A stretch of DNA of 6,658 nucleotides from Candidatus Omnitrophota bacterium (GTDB lineage: Bacteria; Omnitrophota; Gorgyraeia; B26-G9), in assembly GCA_022013205.1 (NCBI GenBank), contig JAKLQT010000146.1:1-6658 (forward strand). The letters are read 5' to 3'. Made by a program: the position numbers and the translations under genes. Below, one piece after another: positions 1 through 6,445 of this stretch. Position 1 is the first letter of the stretch. The number at the start of each line of letters is the position of its first letter. Under the pieces are notes generated by a model. It worked only from the letters and a program-made list of their open reading frames with translations, had not been told where the DNA came from and ran no database searches.

Positions 1-309
1 CTACGCAATGAAGTGCTTCCGCTGCTTCGCTTAGGTAATGCCTTGAAAAGCGTGCAGGTTAATCCGTTGCAAAAGTCTGAGGCTGTTTTAGGTGTGGAGC
101 AGGAGGCAGATCAAGATATCGCTATTGTGGTTGTCGAGAGCGGCACGAAAAAAGCAGGGCTGGTTGTGGGCAAGGTATTAGGACAGCAGGAAGTTGTCAT
201 AAAATCAGTAGGAACTTTTTTAAAGGGAATTAAAGGATTTTCCGGAGCAACAATATTAGGGGACGGAATGGTAGCATTAATTATTGATGTTGCCACCTTA
301 ATTGGTTAG
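1..309 (+). CDS. cheA: Chemotaxis histidine kinase CheA, C-terminal fragment (5' end outside window)
   Basis: This is the last 102 codons of CheA, the histidine kinase that phosphorylates CheY and CheB in response to chemoreceptors. The frame is open to the left edge, so the GTG at 13 is an internal codon and not a start. What remains is the regulatory P5 (CheW-like SH3) domain that binds CheW and receptors. Visible signatures are EVLPLLRLG at window codons 4-12, LGQQEVVIK at codons 60-68 and GATILGDG, followed by a hydrophobic strand and IDV near the end; these match the CheA C-terminus closely. The kinase, dimerisation and phosphotransfer domains lie upstream and cannot be assessed. The stop TAG is at 307-309, and cheC follows after 57 nt with no visible terminator, so the two are probably in one operon. 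CheW shares this fold, but the LGQQEVVIKS and SGATILGDG pair is CheA-like. Confidence 0.93.
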   Translation, partial: LRNEVLPLLRLGNALKSVQVNPLQKSEAVLGVEQEADQDIAIVVVESGTKKAGLVVGKVLGQQEVVIKSVGTFLKGIKGFSGATILGDGMVALIIDVATLIG

Positions 310-352
310 TTTATTTTCAACACTAATCTTAAAAATTGAATTAGAACTCTTA

Positions 353-358
353 GGGAGG
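353..358 (+). promoter_or_regulatory. Strong Shine-Dalgarno site for cheC
   Basis: GGGAGG sits 8 nt before the ATG at 367. It fixes the cheC start and suggests efficient translation. No sigma-A-like promoter is evident in the 57-nt cheA-cheC gap. Confidence 0.85.
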
Positions 359-366
359 AAAACAAA

Positions 367-963
367 ATGGCTGAGTTAACAGATTTTCAGCTGGACGCCT
401 TACGCGAAATGGGTAATATCGGAGCAGGGAATGCGGCAACAGCACTTTCTCAGCTGATTAGCGAAACAATTAACATCAGCGTTCCATCTGTTAAGGTTGT
501 ACCTTTAGAAAACGTCTCATATGTGCTGGGAGGCCCGGAGAGGCTTGTTTATGTTGTGTATCTTGAGGTTTTGAGAGAAATGTGCGGGACAATGTTGACC
601 ATTTTTTCACCGGAAAGCGCGGCTTTTCTGACGAAAAGGCTCTTAGGAGAAGATGCCGTTGATATGCAAACCGAGATAGCCCAGTCAGCATTAAAAGAGG
701 TCGGATCTATCCTGTGCGGTTCATATCTTAGCGCTCTGACGCAGGTAGTCGCGATGAATGCTGTTGCAAGTGTTCCGGCTCTGGCTAATGATATGCTCGG
801 AGCAATGCTTGATTTTATTCTTGTAGAGATCGGGCAAATTGCGGATGAGATCTTTCTTATTGATGTAGAATTATATGTTTCTAATACACGGCTGGAATGC
901 TCTCAGCTGTATCTGCCTAAGCCCGAGGCATTAGATGCTGTGATTTCCGCCCTTGGTATGTAG
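367..963 (+). CDS. cheC: CheC-family CheY-P phosphatase with a variant second active site
   Basis: CheC (198 aa, close to the usual ~200-210) dephosphorylates CheY-P in the cytoplasm and in Bacillus also binds the receptor deamidase CheD. The CheC/CheX/FliY family carries the motif (D/S)-x3-E-x2-N-x22-P, twice in classical CheC. The first copy is intact here: D10, E14, N17, P40, in the context EMGNIGAGNAATAL. The second copy keeps S107, E111 and P137 at exact spacing, but the catalytic Asn is Ser114 (EVGSILCGSY instead of the expected E-x-G-N). So one canonical site and one altered site are seen. No N-terminal CheY-binding peptide or C-terminal FliN domain is present, which argues against FliY. 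The gene lies between cheA and an FtsA-like gene, and no cheD or cheW is in the window. Family assignment is firm; the activity of the second site is uncertain. Confidence 0.93.
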   Translation: MAELTDFQLDALREMGNIGAGNAATALSQLISETINISVPSVKVVPLENVSYVLGGPERLVYVVYLEVLREMCGTMLTIFSPESAAFLTKRLLGEDAVDMQTEIAQSALKEVGSILCGSYLSALTQVVAMNAVASVPALANDMLGAMLDFILVEIGQIADEIFLIDVELYVSNTRLECSQLYLPKPEALDAVISALGM

Positions 964-973
964 GAGAGGAAGG
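962..973 (+). promoter_or_regulatory. Shine-Dalgarno tract overlapping the cheC stop codon
   Basis: A purine-rich AGGAGAGGAAGG tract begins inside the cheC TAG (961-963). Its GGAAGG end is 7 nt from the ATG at 981. A ribosome terminating on cheC covers this site, which suggests translational coupling of the FtsA-like gene to cheC. Confidence 0.7.
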
Positions 974-980
974 CAGGATA

Positions 981-3143
981 ATGAAAAACAAATCGGATCT
1001 TGTTTTTTCTTTAGATATCGGAACACGCAAGGTGGTAGGTATTATTGCGGAAAAAACAGCCGATAAATTAAAGATTATTGATGTAGAGGTTGTTGAGCAT
1101 CAAACAAGAACAATGCTTGACGGCCAGATACATAATATAAATGAAGTTGCCAAGATCGTAATAGCTATTAAAGAGATCCTTCAAAAAAGGCTGGATGTAG
1201 AGCTTCGGGATGTTGGGGTAGCTGTTGCCGGGCGGGCGCTTAAGACAGTTAAGGCAAAGATAGATAAAGAACTTTCCCTAAACGAGGAGATTACCGAAGA
1301 TGCTGTTGCCAATCTTGAGCTGGAAGCGGTAAGCAGTGTTTTAAATAACGCAAAAAGTGATTTCGGAAGTGTTGATTTTTTTTGTGTCGGTTACAGCGTA
1401 GTATATTATGAGCTGGATGGGGTGCTCATCGGTGACCTGATAGGCCATTTCGGCCGTAATATGTCAGTTGAGGTGATAGCAACATTTTTACCCCGAGTTG
1501 TACTGGATAGTATGCTTAGTGTTTTGCGCCGCGCAGGGCTTGAGATAATTAATCTCACATTAGAACCGATAGCGGCAATAAATGCTATTATTCCTCAAGA
1601 TATCCGCAGGTTAAATCTCTTACTATTAGATATCGGGGCCGGGACCTCTGACATTGCTCTGACAAAGGCCGGGTCTGTTTTTGCTTACGGCATGGTTCCG
1701 GAAGCAGGCGATGAAATAACAGAATTCCTGTGTGAAAAATTTATTATTGATTTCAGTACTGCCGAGATAATTAAAAAGCAGCTGATCAGGCAGCCAAAGG
1801 TACAGTTTAATGATATTCTCGGCCGAGAACATAGTGTCGAATCAAAAGAAATTATTGACGCGATTCGTCCGCGTGTAAATAAACTTGCAGAGTCTATAGC
1901 GCGTACTGTGCTTGAACTTAATCAAAAAGTGCCTCACGCGGTGGTTTTAGTCGGAGGAGGAAGCCTTACGCCTCTTTTTGAAAAGGAGCTTGCCGCAAGC
2001 TTTCCTTTGAATGAAGAAAATATCGGTATAAGATTGCCGGAGATGGTCAATGAGGTGGTAGATAAGACAGGCAAACTTAAAGGGCCGGATATGGTAACGC
2101 CGATGGGTATTTGTATTATGACCGCAAGATGCACGGGATTAAAGTTTGTAGAGTTATATGTTAATGATAAACGGGTTAATGTGCTTGATCTGCAGCAAAA
2201 TCTTGATGTGCTGAGCGCCTTGGTTGTTGCCGGTGTTGATAAGATGAAACTGTATGGTAAAATAGGGTATGCTATCTGCGTACAGGTAAACGGCCGCTTA
2301 AAAGTGATCCGGGGACAAATGGGCAAGCCCGCGCAAATAAAACTTAATGATCAGAAGGCTGATTTGACAACCAAGGTTAAGGCCGGAGACAGGATCTTTT
2401 TTGAAGATGCTGAAAACGGACATAACGCGCAGGGAAAAATCTCTGATGTTGTAGAGATTAAAACAGTAAAGGTTATTGTCAATTCGCGGGAAGTTGAGGT
2501 TAGTCCGCGGATTTTTATGAACGGAAATGCCGTAGATGCTGATACCCGGATTGCGGACCGTGCTAATATTGAATATAATGAGGATGTCAGGGTAAGAGAT
2601 ATATTAGCAGCGATTAACATTGATGATAGTTCTCTTGAAGAACGGGAAATTGTGGTTCGTATAAATAAAGAGCCGAGAGTGTTGTCGCAGAGCAGCTTTT
2701 TGCTGCTTGTCAATGAGCAAAGGGCGACACTGGATTCAATTGTGCCTGATGGAAGTATCATTGAGTTTAAACAAGACCAGGCAGCATTCTATAAGATAAA
2801 AGATATCATTGATATACCCACTGCTGCCAAAAGCATAGAAGTGAGTCTAAACGGAAAAAAACAGATTATCCCGGGAAATAAGGGAAGAATTTTTATGAAC
2901 GGCCATCAGGTAAATCCGGATGAATTTATAATTGACCGGGCAGAGATCATTACCCGGCCTCCGGAAAAGGTGCCGCCAACAGTTTCACAGGTGCTTGAGA
3001 ACCTTGAGTTGAATTTAGATGAGCAAAAGGGCAAGTGCATGAAAATTACGGTTGACGGGCAATCTGCCGGTTTTACTACGCCTTTATCGGAGGGGACAGA
3101 CATTATGATTAAATTTGTTGAAAGGGAAGAGCCGATTGCCTAA
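981..3143 (+). CDS. FtsA-like actin-fold ATPase with long C-terminal beta-grasp-like repeats
   Basis: This 720-aa protein has an N-terminal FtsA/PilM-type ATPase module of about 385 residues. Visible ATP-site elements are phosphate-1 (LDIGTRKV, residues 11-18), phosphate-2 (LLLDIGAGTSD, from about 214, with D217 and D224) and the adenosine loop (VLVGGGSLT, about 322-330). A 1C/SHS2-like region, typical of FtsA rather than MreB or DnaK, lies at about 85-170. Residues about 385-720 are not classical FtsA: they look like tandem beta-grasp (ThiS/TGS-like) units, with NG-turn strands and repeats such as IFMNG...V..D..I.DRA.I at 511-532 and 637-658. Classical FtsA is about 420 aa and ends in an amphipathic membrane helix; the C-terminus here (VEREEPIA) shows none. 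Similar ~700-aa proteins are annotated as cell division protein FtsA in Clostridia. A role in division is therefore inference; polar or pilus/chemotaxis organisation is equally possible. No ftsZ is nearby. Confidence 0.85.
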   Translation: MKNKSDLVFSLDIGTRKVVGIIAEKTADKLKIIDVEVVEHQTRTMLDGQIHNINEVAKIVIAIKEILQKRLDVELRDVGVAVAGRALKTVKAKIDKELSLNEEITEDAVANLELEAVSSVLNNAKSDFGSVDFFCVGYSVVYYELDGVLIGDLIGHFGRNMSVEVIATFLPRVVLDSMLSVLRRAGLEIINLTLEPIAAINAIIPQDIRRLNLLLLDIGAGTSDIALTKAGSVFAYGMVPEAGDEITEFLCEKFIIDFSTAEIIKKQLIRQPKVQFNDILGREHSVESKEIIDAIRPRVNKLAESIARTVLELNQKVPHAVVLVGGGSLTPLFEKELAASFPLNEENIGIRLPEMVNEVVDKTGKLKGPDMVTPMGICIMTARCTGLKFVELYVNDKRVNVLDLQQNLDVLSALVVAGVDKMKLYGKIGYAICVQVNGRLKVIRGQMGKPAQIKLNDQKADLTTKVKAGDRIFFEDAENGHNAQGKISDVVEIKTVKVIVNSREVEVSPRIFMNGNAVDADTRIADRANIEYNEDVRVRDILAAINIDDSSLEEREIVVRINKEPRVLSQSSFLLLVNEQRATLDSIVPDGSIIEFKQDQAAFYKIKDIIDIPTAAKSIEVSLNGKKQIIPGNKGRIFMNGHQVNPDEFIIDRAEIITRPPEKVPPTVSQVLENLELNLDEQKGKCMKITVDGQSAGFTTPLSEGTDIMIKFVEREEPIA

Positions 3144-3164
3144 GTTTTTGTAATATAAAGAGTT

Positions 3165-3200
3165 AGCGAGCACAATTTATTTGGTGCCCGCTTCTTTTTT
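3165..3200 (+). terminator. Rho-independent terminator of the cheA-cheC-FtsA-like operon
   Basis: A 9-position stem, AGCGAGCAC (3165-3173) against GTGCCCGCT (3184-3192), has one A-C mismatch and a 10-nt AT-rich loop. It is followed by TC and then six T residues (3195-3200). It starts 22 nt after the stop of the FtsA-like gene. The orientation fits termination of + strand transcription. Confidence 0.72.
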
Positions 3201-3205
3201 ACTGT

Positions 3206-3233
3206 ATAGGAAAGTATAAAAATACTTTCCTAT
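3206..3233. repeat. Perfect 12-bp inverted repeat with AAAA loop
   Basis: ATAGGAAAGTAT (3206-3217) is the exact reverse complement of ATACTTTCCTAT (3222-3233), separated by AAAA. It has no T-run after it on either strand, so it is not a conventional terminator, although it directly follows one. It could be a protein-binding palindrome, an mRNA 3'-end stabilising hairpin for readthrough transcripts, or the end of a small repeat element. Confidence 0.8.
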
Positions 3234-3236
3234 CTC

Positions 3237-3340
3237 CGCCAGATTTGCTTCGCAAATTAAAACGGCTGGGGCTGCGAAAATAGCCTGTAACTGGCGATAA
3301 AAGTGATTGCCGAAGGCGATTTTCTTGTGCGGCAAAATCG
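3237..3340. other. Cluster of short inverted repeats, function unknown
   Basis: This noncoding block holds several potential stems. An enclosing CGCCAG (3237-3242) pairs with CTGGCG (3291-3296). Inside it are ATTTGC-TTC-GCAAAT (3243-3257) and a weaker GGCT/AGCC hairpin (3270-3285), which together could form a three-way junction. Downstream, ATTGCC/GGCGAT (3306-3320, one G-U pair if RNA) competes with CGATTTT/AAAATCG (3317-3340). It could be a dispersed intergenic repeat (REP or MITE-like) or a structured RNA. It lies between the terminator and the topA promoter, so in neither main transcript unless there is readthrough. No known riboswitch or ncRNA family is recognised. Confidence 0.45.
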
Positions 3341-3393
3341 GTATTTAATGGCTTTTCTTTTTAAAATATAAAACCCTCAAGTCCCGCAAATTG

Positions 3394-3422
3394 TTGACTA
3401 TGCCGTTTAAATAAGCTATTAT
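3394..3422 (+). promoter_or_regulatory. Predicted sigma-A/sigma-70 promoter for topA
   Basis: The -35 box TTGACT (3394-3399) and -10 box TATTAT (3417-3422) are separated by 17 bp, with an A/T-rich stretch upstream at 3355-3373. A perfect TATAAT overlaps at 3420-3425, but its spacing to the same -35 would be 20 bp. Either -10 predicts a start near 3429-3432 and a leader of only about 20 nt before the topA ATG, leaving little room for leader-based regulation. Confidence 0.75.
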
Positions 3423-3450
3423 AATTGACTATGTACAAGGATAAAATTTG

Positions 3451-5439
3451 ATGAAAAAACTGGTAATTGTAGAATCTCCGACAAAAGCAAGAACAATAGG
3501 CCGCATTTTGGGAAAAGAATTTGTTGTTTATTCTTCTATGGGGCACATTATTGATCTGCCGAGGCGCAAAATCGGCGTTGATATTGATGCTAACTTTATC
3601 CCTACTTATGTCGTCATTCCGGGAAAAAAGAAAATCCTCACACAGCTTAAAAAGGAAGTAAAAAATTCAGATATTGTTTATCTGGCCACTGATCAGGACC
3701 GTGAAGGTGAGGCAATAAGCTGGCATCTAAGAGACAGGCTGCAGGACAAGAAGAAAACGCTTGAATTCCTGCGGGTTGTTTTTCATGAAATAACTCCGCA
3801 GGCGATAAAAGAGGCCTTTGCGGCTACAGAGCATATTGATGAAAATAGAGTAAACGCGCAGCAGGCAAGGCGCATTTTAGACAGGATAGTGGGATATTTC
3901 CTGAGCCCCCTGCTTTGGAAAAAAGTAGCAAAAGGCTTAAGCGCGGGACGTGTTCAGTCAGTCGCGTTAAAATTGATTGTGCAAAGAGAAAGGCAGATCC
4001 AAAGCTTTATTCCGCAGGAATACTGGAAAATCGAAGCGCTGCTTAAAAGAAAAAAAGAAAAGTTTGAGGAGATTACCGCTGAGCTTATTAAATATGAAAA
4101 TAAAAAAATTGATTTAAATAATAAAGAGCACTCAAGTGAGATAATCGAGGAATTACAAAAAGAGGACTATATAGTATCTTCTGTAAATAAGAAGGAAAAA
4201 AGACGCAATCCATACGCACCTTTTATTACCAGCACTCTGCAGCAGGAAGCTTTTAATAAACTTAAATTTACAACACGAAAGACAATGCTTATCGCTCAGC
4301 AGCTTTACGAAGGAATAGAGCTCGGCGATGAGGGCCCCATAGGCCTTATAACCTATATGCGTACAGATTCTGTACGCATTGCTGATGTTGCCTTAAATCA
4401 ACTTCGCAGGTTTATCGGGGACAATTGTGGCCATGAGTATCTTCCGGCAAAACCGCATGTATATAAATCAAAAAAATCAGCACAGGAAGCGCATGAAGCT
4501 ATCCGGCCGACATCGATTGATCGCAGGCCCCAGGAATTGGAAAAGCATCTAAGCCCTGATCAGTATAAGCTGTATGAGCTTATATGGAAGAGGGCTATGG
4601 CCAGCCAGATGAAGCCGGCTTTATATTTGACAAGCACTATTGAAATCACAGCAGGTAAATACCTTCTTGCCCTTTCCGGGTCTGTTCTAATCTTTAATGG
4701 GTTTTTGAAAATATATAAGGAAGAGGGCAAAGAAGAACTGAAATTAATTCCTGCTGTCGAGAAGGGGGAAAAACTTGATTTGCTGAAATTGCTCCCTTCA
4801 CAGCATTTTACGCGTCCGCCGGCAAGGTACTCTGAGTCCTCACTGGTAAAGGATTTGGAAGAAAAAGGCATAGGCCGGCCGAGTACTTACGCGCCTATTG
4901 TGCACACTCTTATTATGCGTAATTATATTCGCAGGGAAAAAGGGTATTTGGCCTGCACTGAACTGGGGATGAAGGTTATTGATATCCTGGTTGAGTATTT
5001 TCCCAATATTATCAATGTTACTTTTACCGCTACCATGGAAGAAGAGCTGGACAAAGTAGAAGAAGGCAGTATGAAATGGGATCAGGCCTTAAGGGATTTC
5101 TATGTTCCGTTTCAGAAGAAGCTTGCCTACGCGCAGACAAATCTTAAAAAAGAAGTTATTCAAACCGATCAAAACTGTGAGCAATGCGGCAGGCCGATGG
5201 TTATTAAATGGTCGCGTACCGGAAAGTTTTTGAGCTGTTCCGGATTTCCTGAATGCCGCAACGCAAAATCAATATCCTCAGGAGTCAAGTGTCCGAATAA
5301 AGATTGTGACGGAGAGTTGATTCAGCGTAGCTCAAGACGGGGAATGCGTTTTTATGGATGCAGCAAATATCCTGAATGTACTTTTTTGTCAAAAACGCTT
5401 CCTAAAGAAGATGGGGCTGCTGAAGAGGAAACCCCTTAA
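3451..5439 (+). CDS. topA: DNA topoisomerase I (type IA, omega protein)
   Basis: TopA relaxes negative supercoils by transient cleavage of one strand through a 5'-phosphotyrosyl link. The protein is 662 aa from ATG 3451; the in-frame TTG at 3448 would add one residue. KKLVIVESP at the N-terminus is the family start, supporting this choice, and AAGG at 3437-3440 is the likely ribosome site. The Toprim domain spans about 2-115, with E8 and metal-binding D81, D83 and E85 (DQDRE; most homologs have DPDRE). The catalytic Tyr is Y302 in ITYMRTDS. Further family motifs are AHEAIRP (347-353), RPPARYSE (455-462) and GIGRPSTYAPI (473-483). Two C4 zinc ribbons close the protein: C576, C579, C596, C602 and C614, C619, C637, C643, before an acidic tail. 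Length is near that of Bacillus TopA (about 690). It has its own promoter and probably forms a unit with the recombinase gene 62 nt downstream. Confidence 0.97.
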   Translation: MKKLVIVESPTKARTIGRILGKEFVVYSSMGHIIDLPRRKIGVDIDANFIPTYVVIPGKKKILTQLKKEVKNSDIVYLATDQDREGEAISWHLRDRLQDKKKTLEFLRVVFHEITPQAIKEAFAATEHIDENRVNAQQARRILDRIVGYFLSPLLWKKVAKGLSAGRVQSVALKLIVQRERQIQSFIPQEYWKIEALLKRKKEKFEEITAELIKYENKKIDLNNKEHSSEIIEELQKEDYIVSSVNKKEKRRNPYAPFITSTLQQEAFNKLKFTTRKTMLIAQQLYEGIELGDEGPIGLITYMRTDSVRIADVALNQLRRFIGDNCGHEYLPAKPHVYKSKKSAQEAHEAIRPTSIDRRPQELEKHLSPDQYKLYELIWKRAMASQMKPALYLTSTIEITAGKYLLALSGSVLIFNGFLKIYKEEGKEELKLIPAVEKGEKLDLLKLLPSQHFTRPPARYSESSLVKDLEEKGIGRPSTYAPIVHTLIMRNYIRREKGYLACTELGMKVIDILVEYFPNIINVTFTATMEEELDKVEEGSMKWDQALRDFYVPFQKKLAYAQTNLKKEVIQTDQNCEQCGRPMVIKWSRTGKFLSCSGFPECRNAKSISSGVKCPNKDCDGELIQRSSRRGMRFYGCSKYPECTFLSKTLPKEDGAAEEETP

Positions 5440-5501
5440 AAAAAGTCTGCCGGAAAATAATCTGTAATTTTTCTCTTAAAGTAAGCGGGGTAACCGGAAA
5501 T

Positions 5502-6374
5502 ATGGAACGATATATAGATAAGTTCTTAAATTATTTAAAGGTAGAAAAAGACGCGTCAGTTCATACATTGATAAATTACAGCGTTGACATGAGAGATCTC
5601 TCGCTATTTTTAAATAACCGGGATCTTAAAACAGTAGATGTTTTTGATATCCGGAAATTTCTGGTCGCGTTAAGGCAAAAAGGGCTTAAAAAGGTTACAA
5701 TCTCACGTAAAATGGCCTGCCTCAGGTCTTTTTTTAAGTTTTTAACCCGGGAAGGGCATCTTAAGACAAACCCGATGATCGGGCTGGTGGGGCCGAAATT
5801 AGAAAAAAAGCTGCCTTTATTTTTAGGAGAAGATGATATGGTGAAACTTTTAGAAACACCTGATGCCGCTGATGCTGCCGGGCTGCGTGATAAAGCTATA
5901 CTTGAGACATTATATAGTACCGGCATACGCGTAAGCGAACTCGTAGGCCTGAGTGTAGAAGATATCGACTTTATTTGCGGGATTGTAAGAGTTTATGGCA
6001 AGGGAAAAAAAGAGAGGCTGGCTCCTATCGGCGATAGAGCGTTAAGGGTTATAAAAAATTACTTAAGAAAGCGTAAAAAGGGGATAGGGACTTCTGACCG
6101 TGCCGTGTTTTTGAATAAAGACGGGCGCAGGCTTACGGATCGCAGTGTGCGCAATATCGTTGAAAAATATATAAAAGTTGCCAGCATCAGGACTGATATA
6201 TCACCGCACAGCTTAAGGCATTCTTTTGCCACACATCTTTTAAATAGAGGGGCTGACTTGCGTTCGGTCCAGGAATTGCTGGGCCACGCCAATTTATCTA
6301 CAACGACTATATATACACATTTGTCAACGGAAAGACTGAAGAATGTTTATGATAAGACGCATCCAAGAGCGTAG
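5502..6374 (+). CDS. xerC: XerC/XerD-family tyrosine recombinase
   Basis: A 290-aa site-specific recombinase of the Xer group, which resolves chromosome dimers at dif during division. The N-terminal SAM-like core-binding domain (about 1-90) contains the family pattern with HTLINYSVD and MACLRSFFKFL. The catalytic domain (about 105-290) has the full residue set with spacing identical to E. coli XerD: R143 (TGIRVSEL), K167 (YGKGKKERL), H236 and R239 (PHSLRHSFATHLL), H262 (LLGHANLST) and nucleophile Y271 (IYTHLS). Length is typical for XerC/D (about 295), and the short C-terminus and topA linkage favour a housekeeping Xer over a phage integrase. XerC versus XerD cannot be decided from this sequence alone; the topA-xerC order seen in many bacteria (codV in Bacillus) suggests XerC. 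The ribosome site is weak (GCGGGG at 5485-5490, 11 nt upstream). No promoter or terminator is seen in the 62-nt gap from topA. Confidence 0.93.
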   Translation: MERYIDKFLNYLKVEKDASVHTLINYSVDMRDLSLFLNNRDLKTVDVFDIRKFLVALRQKGLKKVTISRKMACLRSFFKFLTREGHLKTNPMIGLVGPKLEKKLPLFLGEDDMVKLLETPDAADAAGLRDKAILETLYSTGIRVSELVGLSVEDIDFICGIVRVYGKGKKERLAPIGDRALRVIKNYLRKRKKGIGTSDRAVFLNKDGRRLTDRSVRNIVEKYIKVASIRTDISPHSLRHSFATHLLNRGADLRSVQELLGHANLSTTTIYTHLSTERLKNVYDKTHPRA

Positions 6375-6385
6375 AAGTAGTTAAC

Positions 6386-6403
6386 AAAGTAAAAAGTAAA
6401 AAG
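6386..6403. repeat. Short A-rich tandem repeat
   Basis: The 7-nt unit AAAGTAA occurs 2.6 times in a row, 12 nt after the recombinase stop. It is probably low-complexity sequence with no assigned role. Confidence 0.5.
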
Positions 6404-6413
6404 AATTGGCATT

Positions 6414-6445
6414 AAATGTGTAATTTTCAAGATATGTTAACATTT
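6414..6445. repeat. Imperfect dyad downstream of the Xer gene
   Basis: AAATGT-g-TAA (6414-6423) is complementary to TTAACATTT (6437-6445) with one bulged G and a 13-nt centre. No T-run follows, so it is a poor terminator. The right arm ATATGTTAACA loosely resembles the TTATGTTAA half of dif sites, but the left half and the central spacing do not fit well. Confidence 0.35.

Noticed and set aside
13..309. A complete 98-aa CheW-like protein starting at GTG 13.
   Set aside because: The frame is open upstream of 13 and codons 1-4 continue the CheA P5 motif, so this is the tail of a larger CheA cut by the window edge.
1934..2326. Antisense open frame of 130 codons inside the FtsA-like gene; similar minus-strand frames exist at 2351-2761, 4560-4871 and 5576-5926.
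   Set aside because: They lie opposite strongly supported genes, show no recognisable domain and have low-complexity Ser/Thr/Pro-rich composition typical of shadow frames.
3234..3241. CTCCGCCA resembling the 3' end of a tRNA-Ser.
   Set aside because: No T-arm with TTCGAAT, no anticodon arm and no matching 5' acceptor strand upstream; the preceding bases form the 12-bp palindrome instead. A tRNA remnant cannot be shown.
3448..3450. TTG start for topA one codon before the ATG.
   Set aside because: The conserved N-terminus MKKLVIVES begins at the ATG at 3451, which is the stronger initiation codon, although the spacing to AAGG does not exclude TTG.
5440..5501. Possible terminator or promoter between topA and the recombinase gene.
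   Set aside because: No stable stem followed by a T-run, and no paired -35/-10 boxes; readthrough from topA is simpler.
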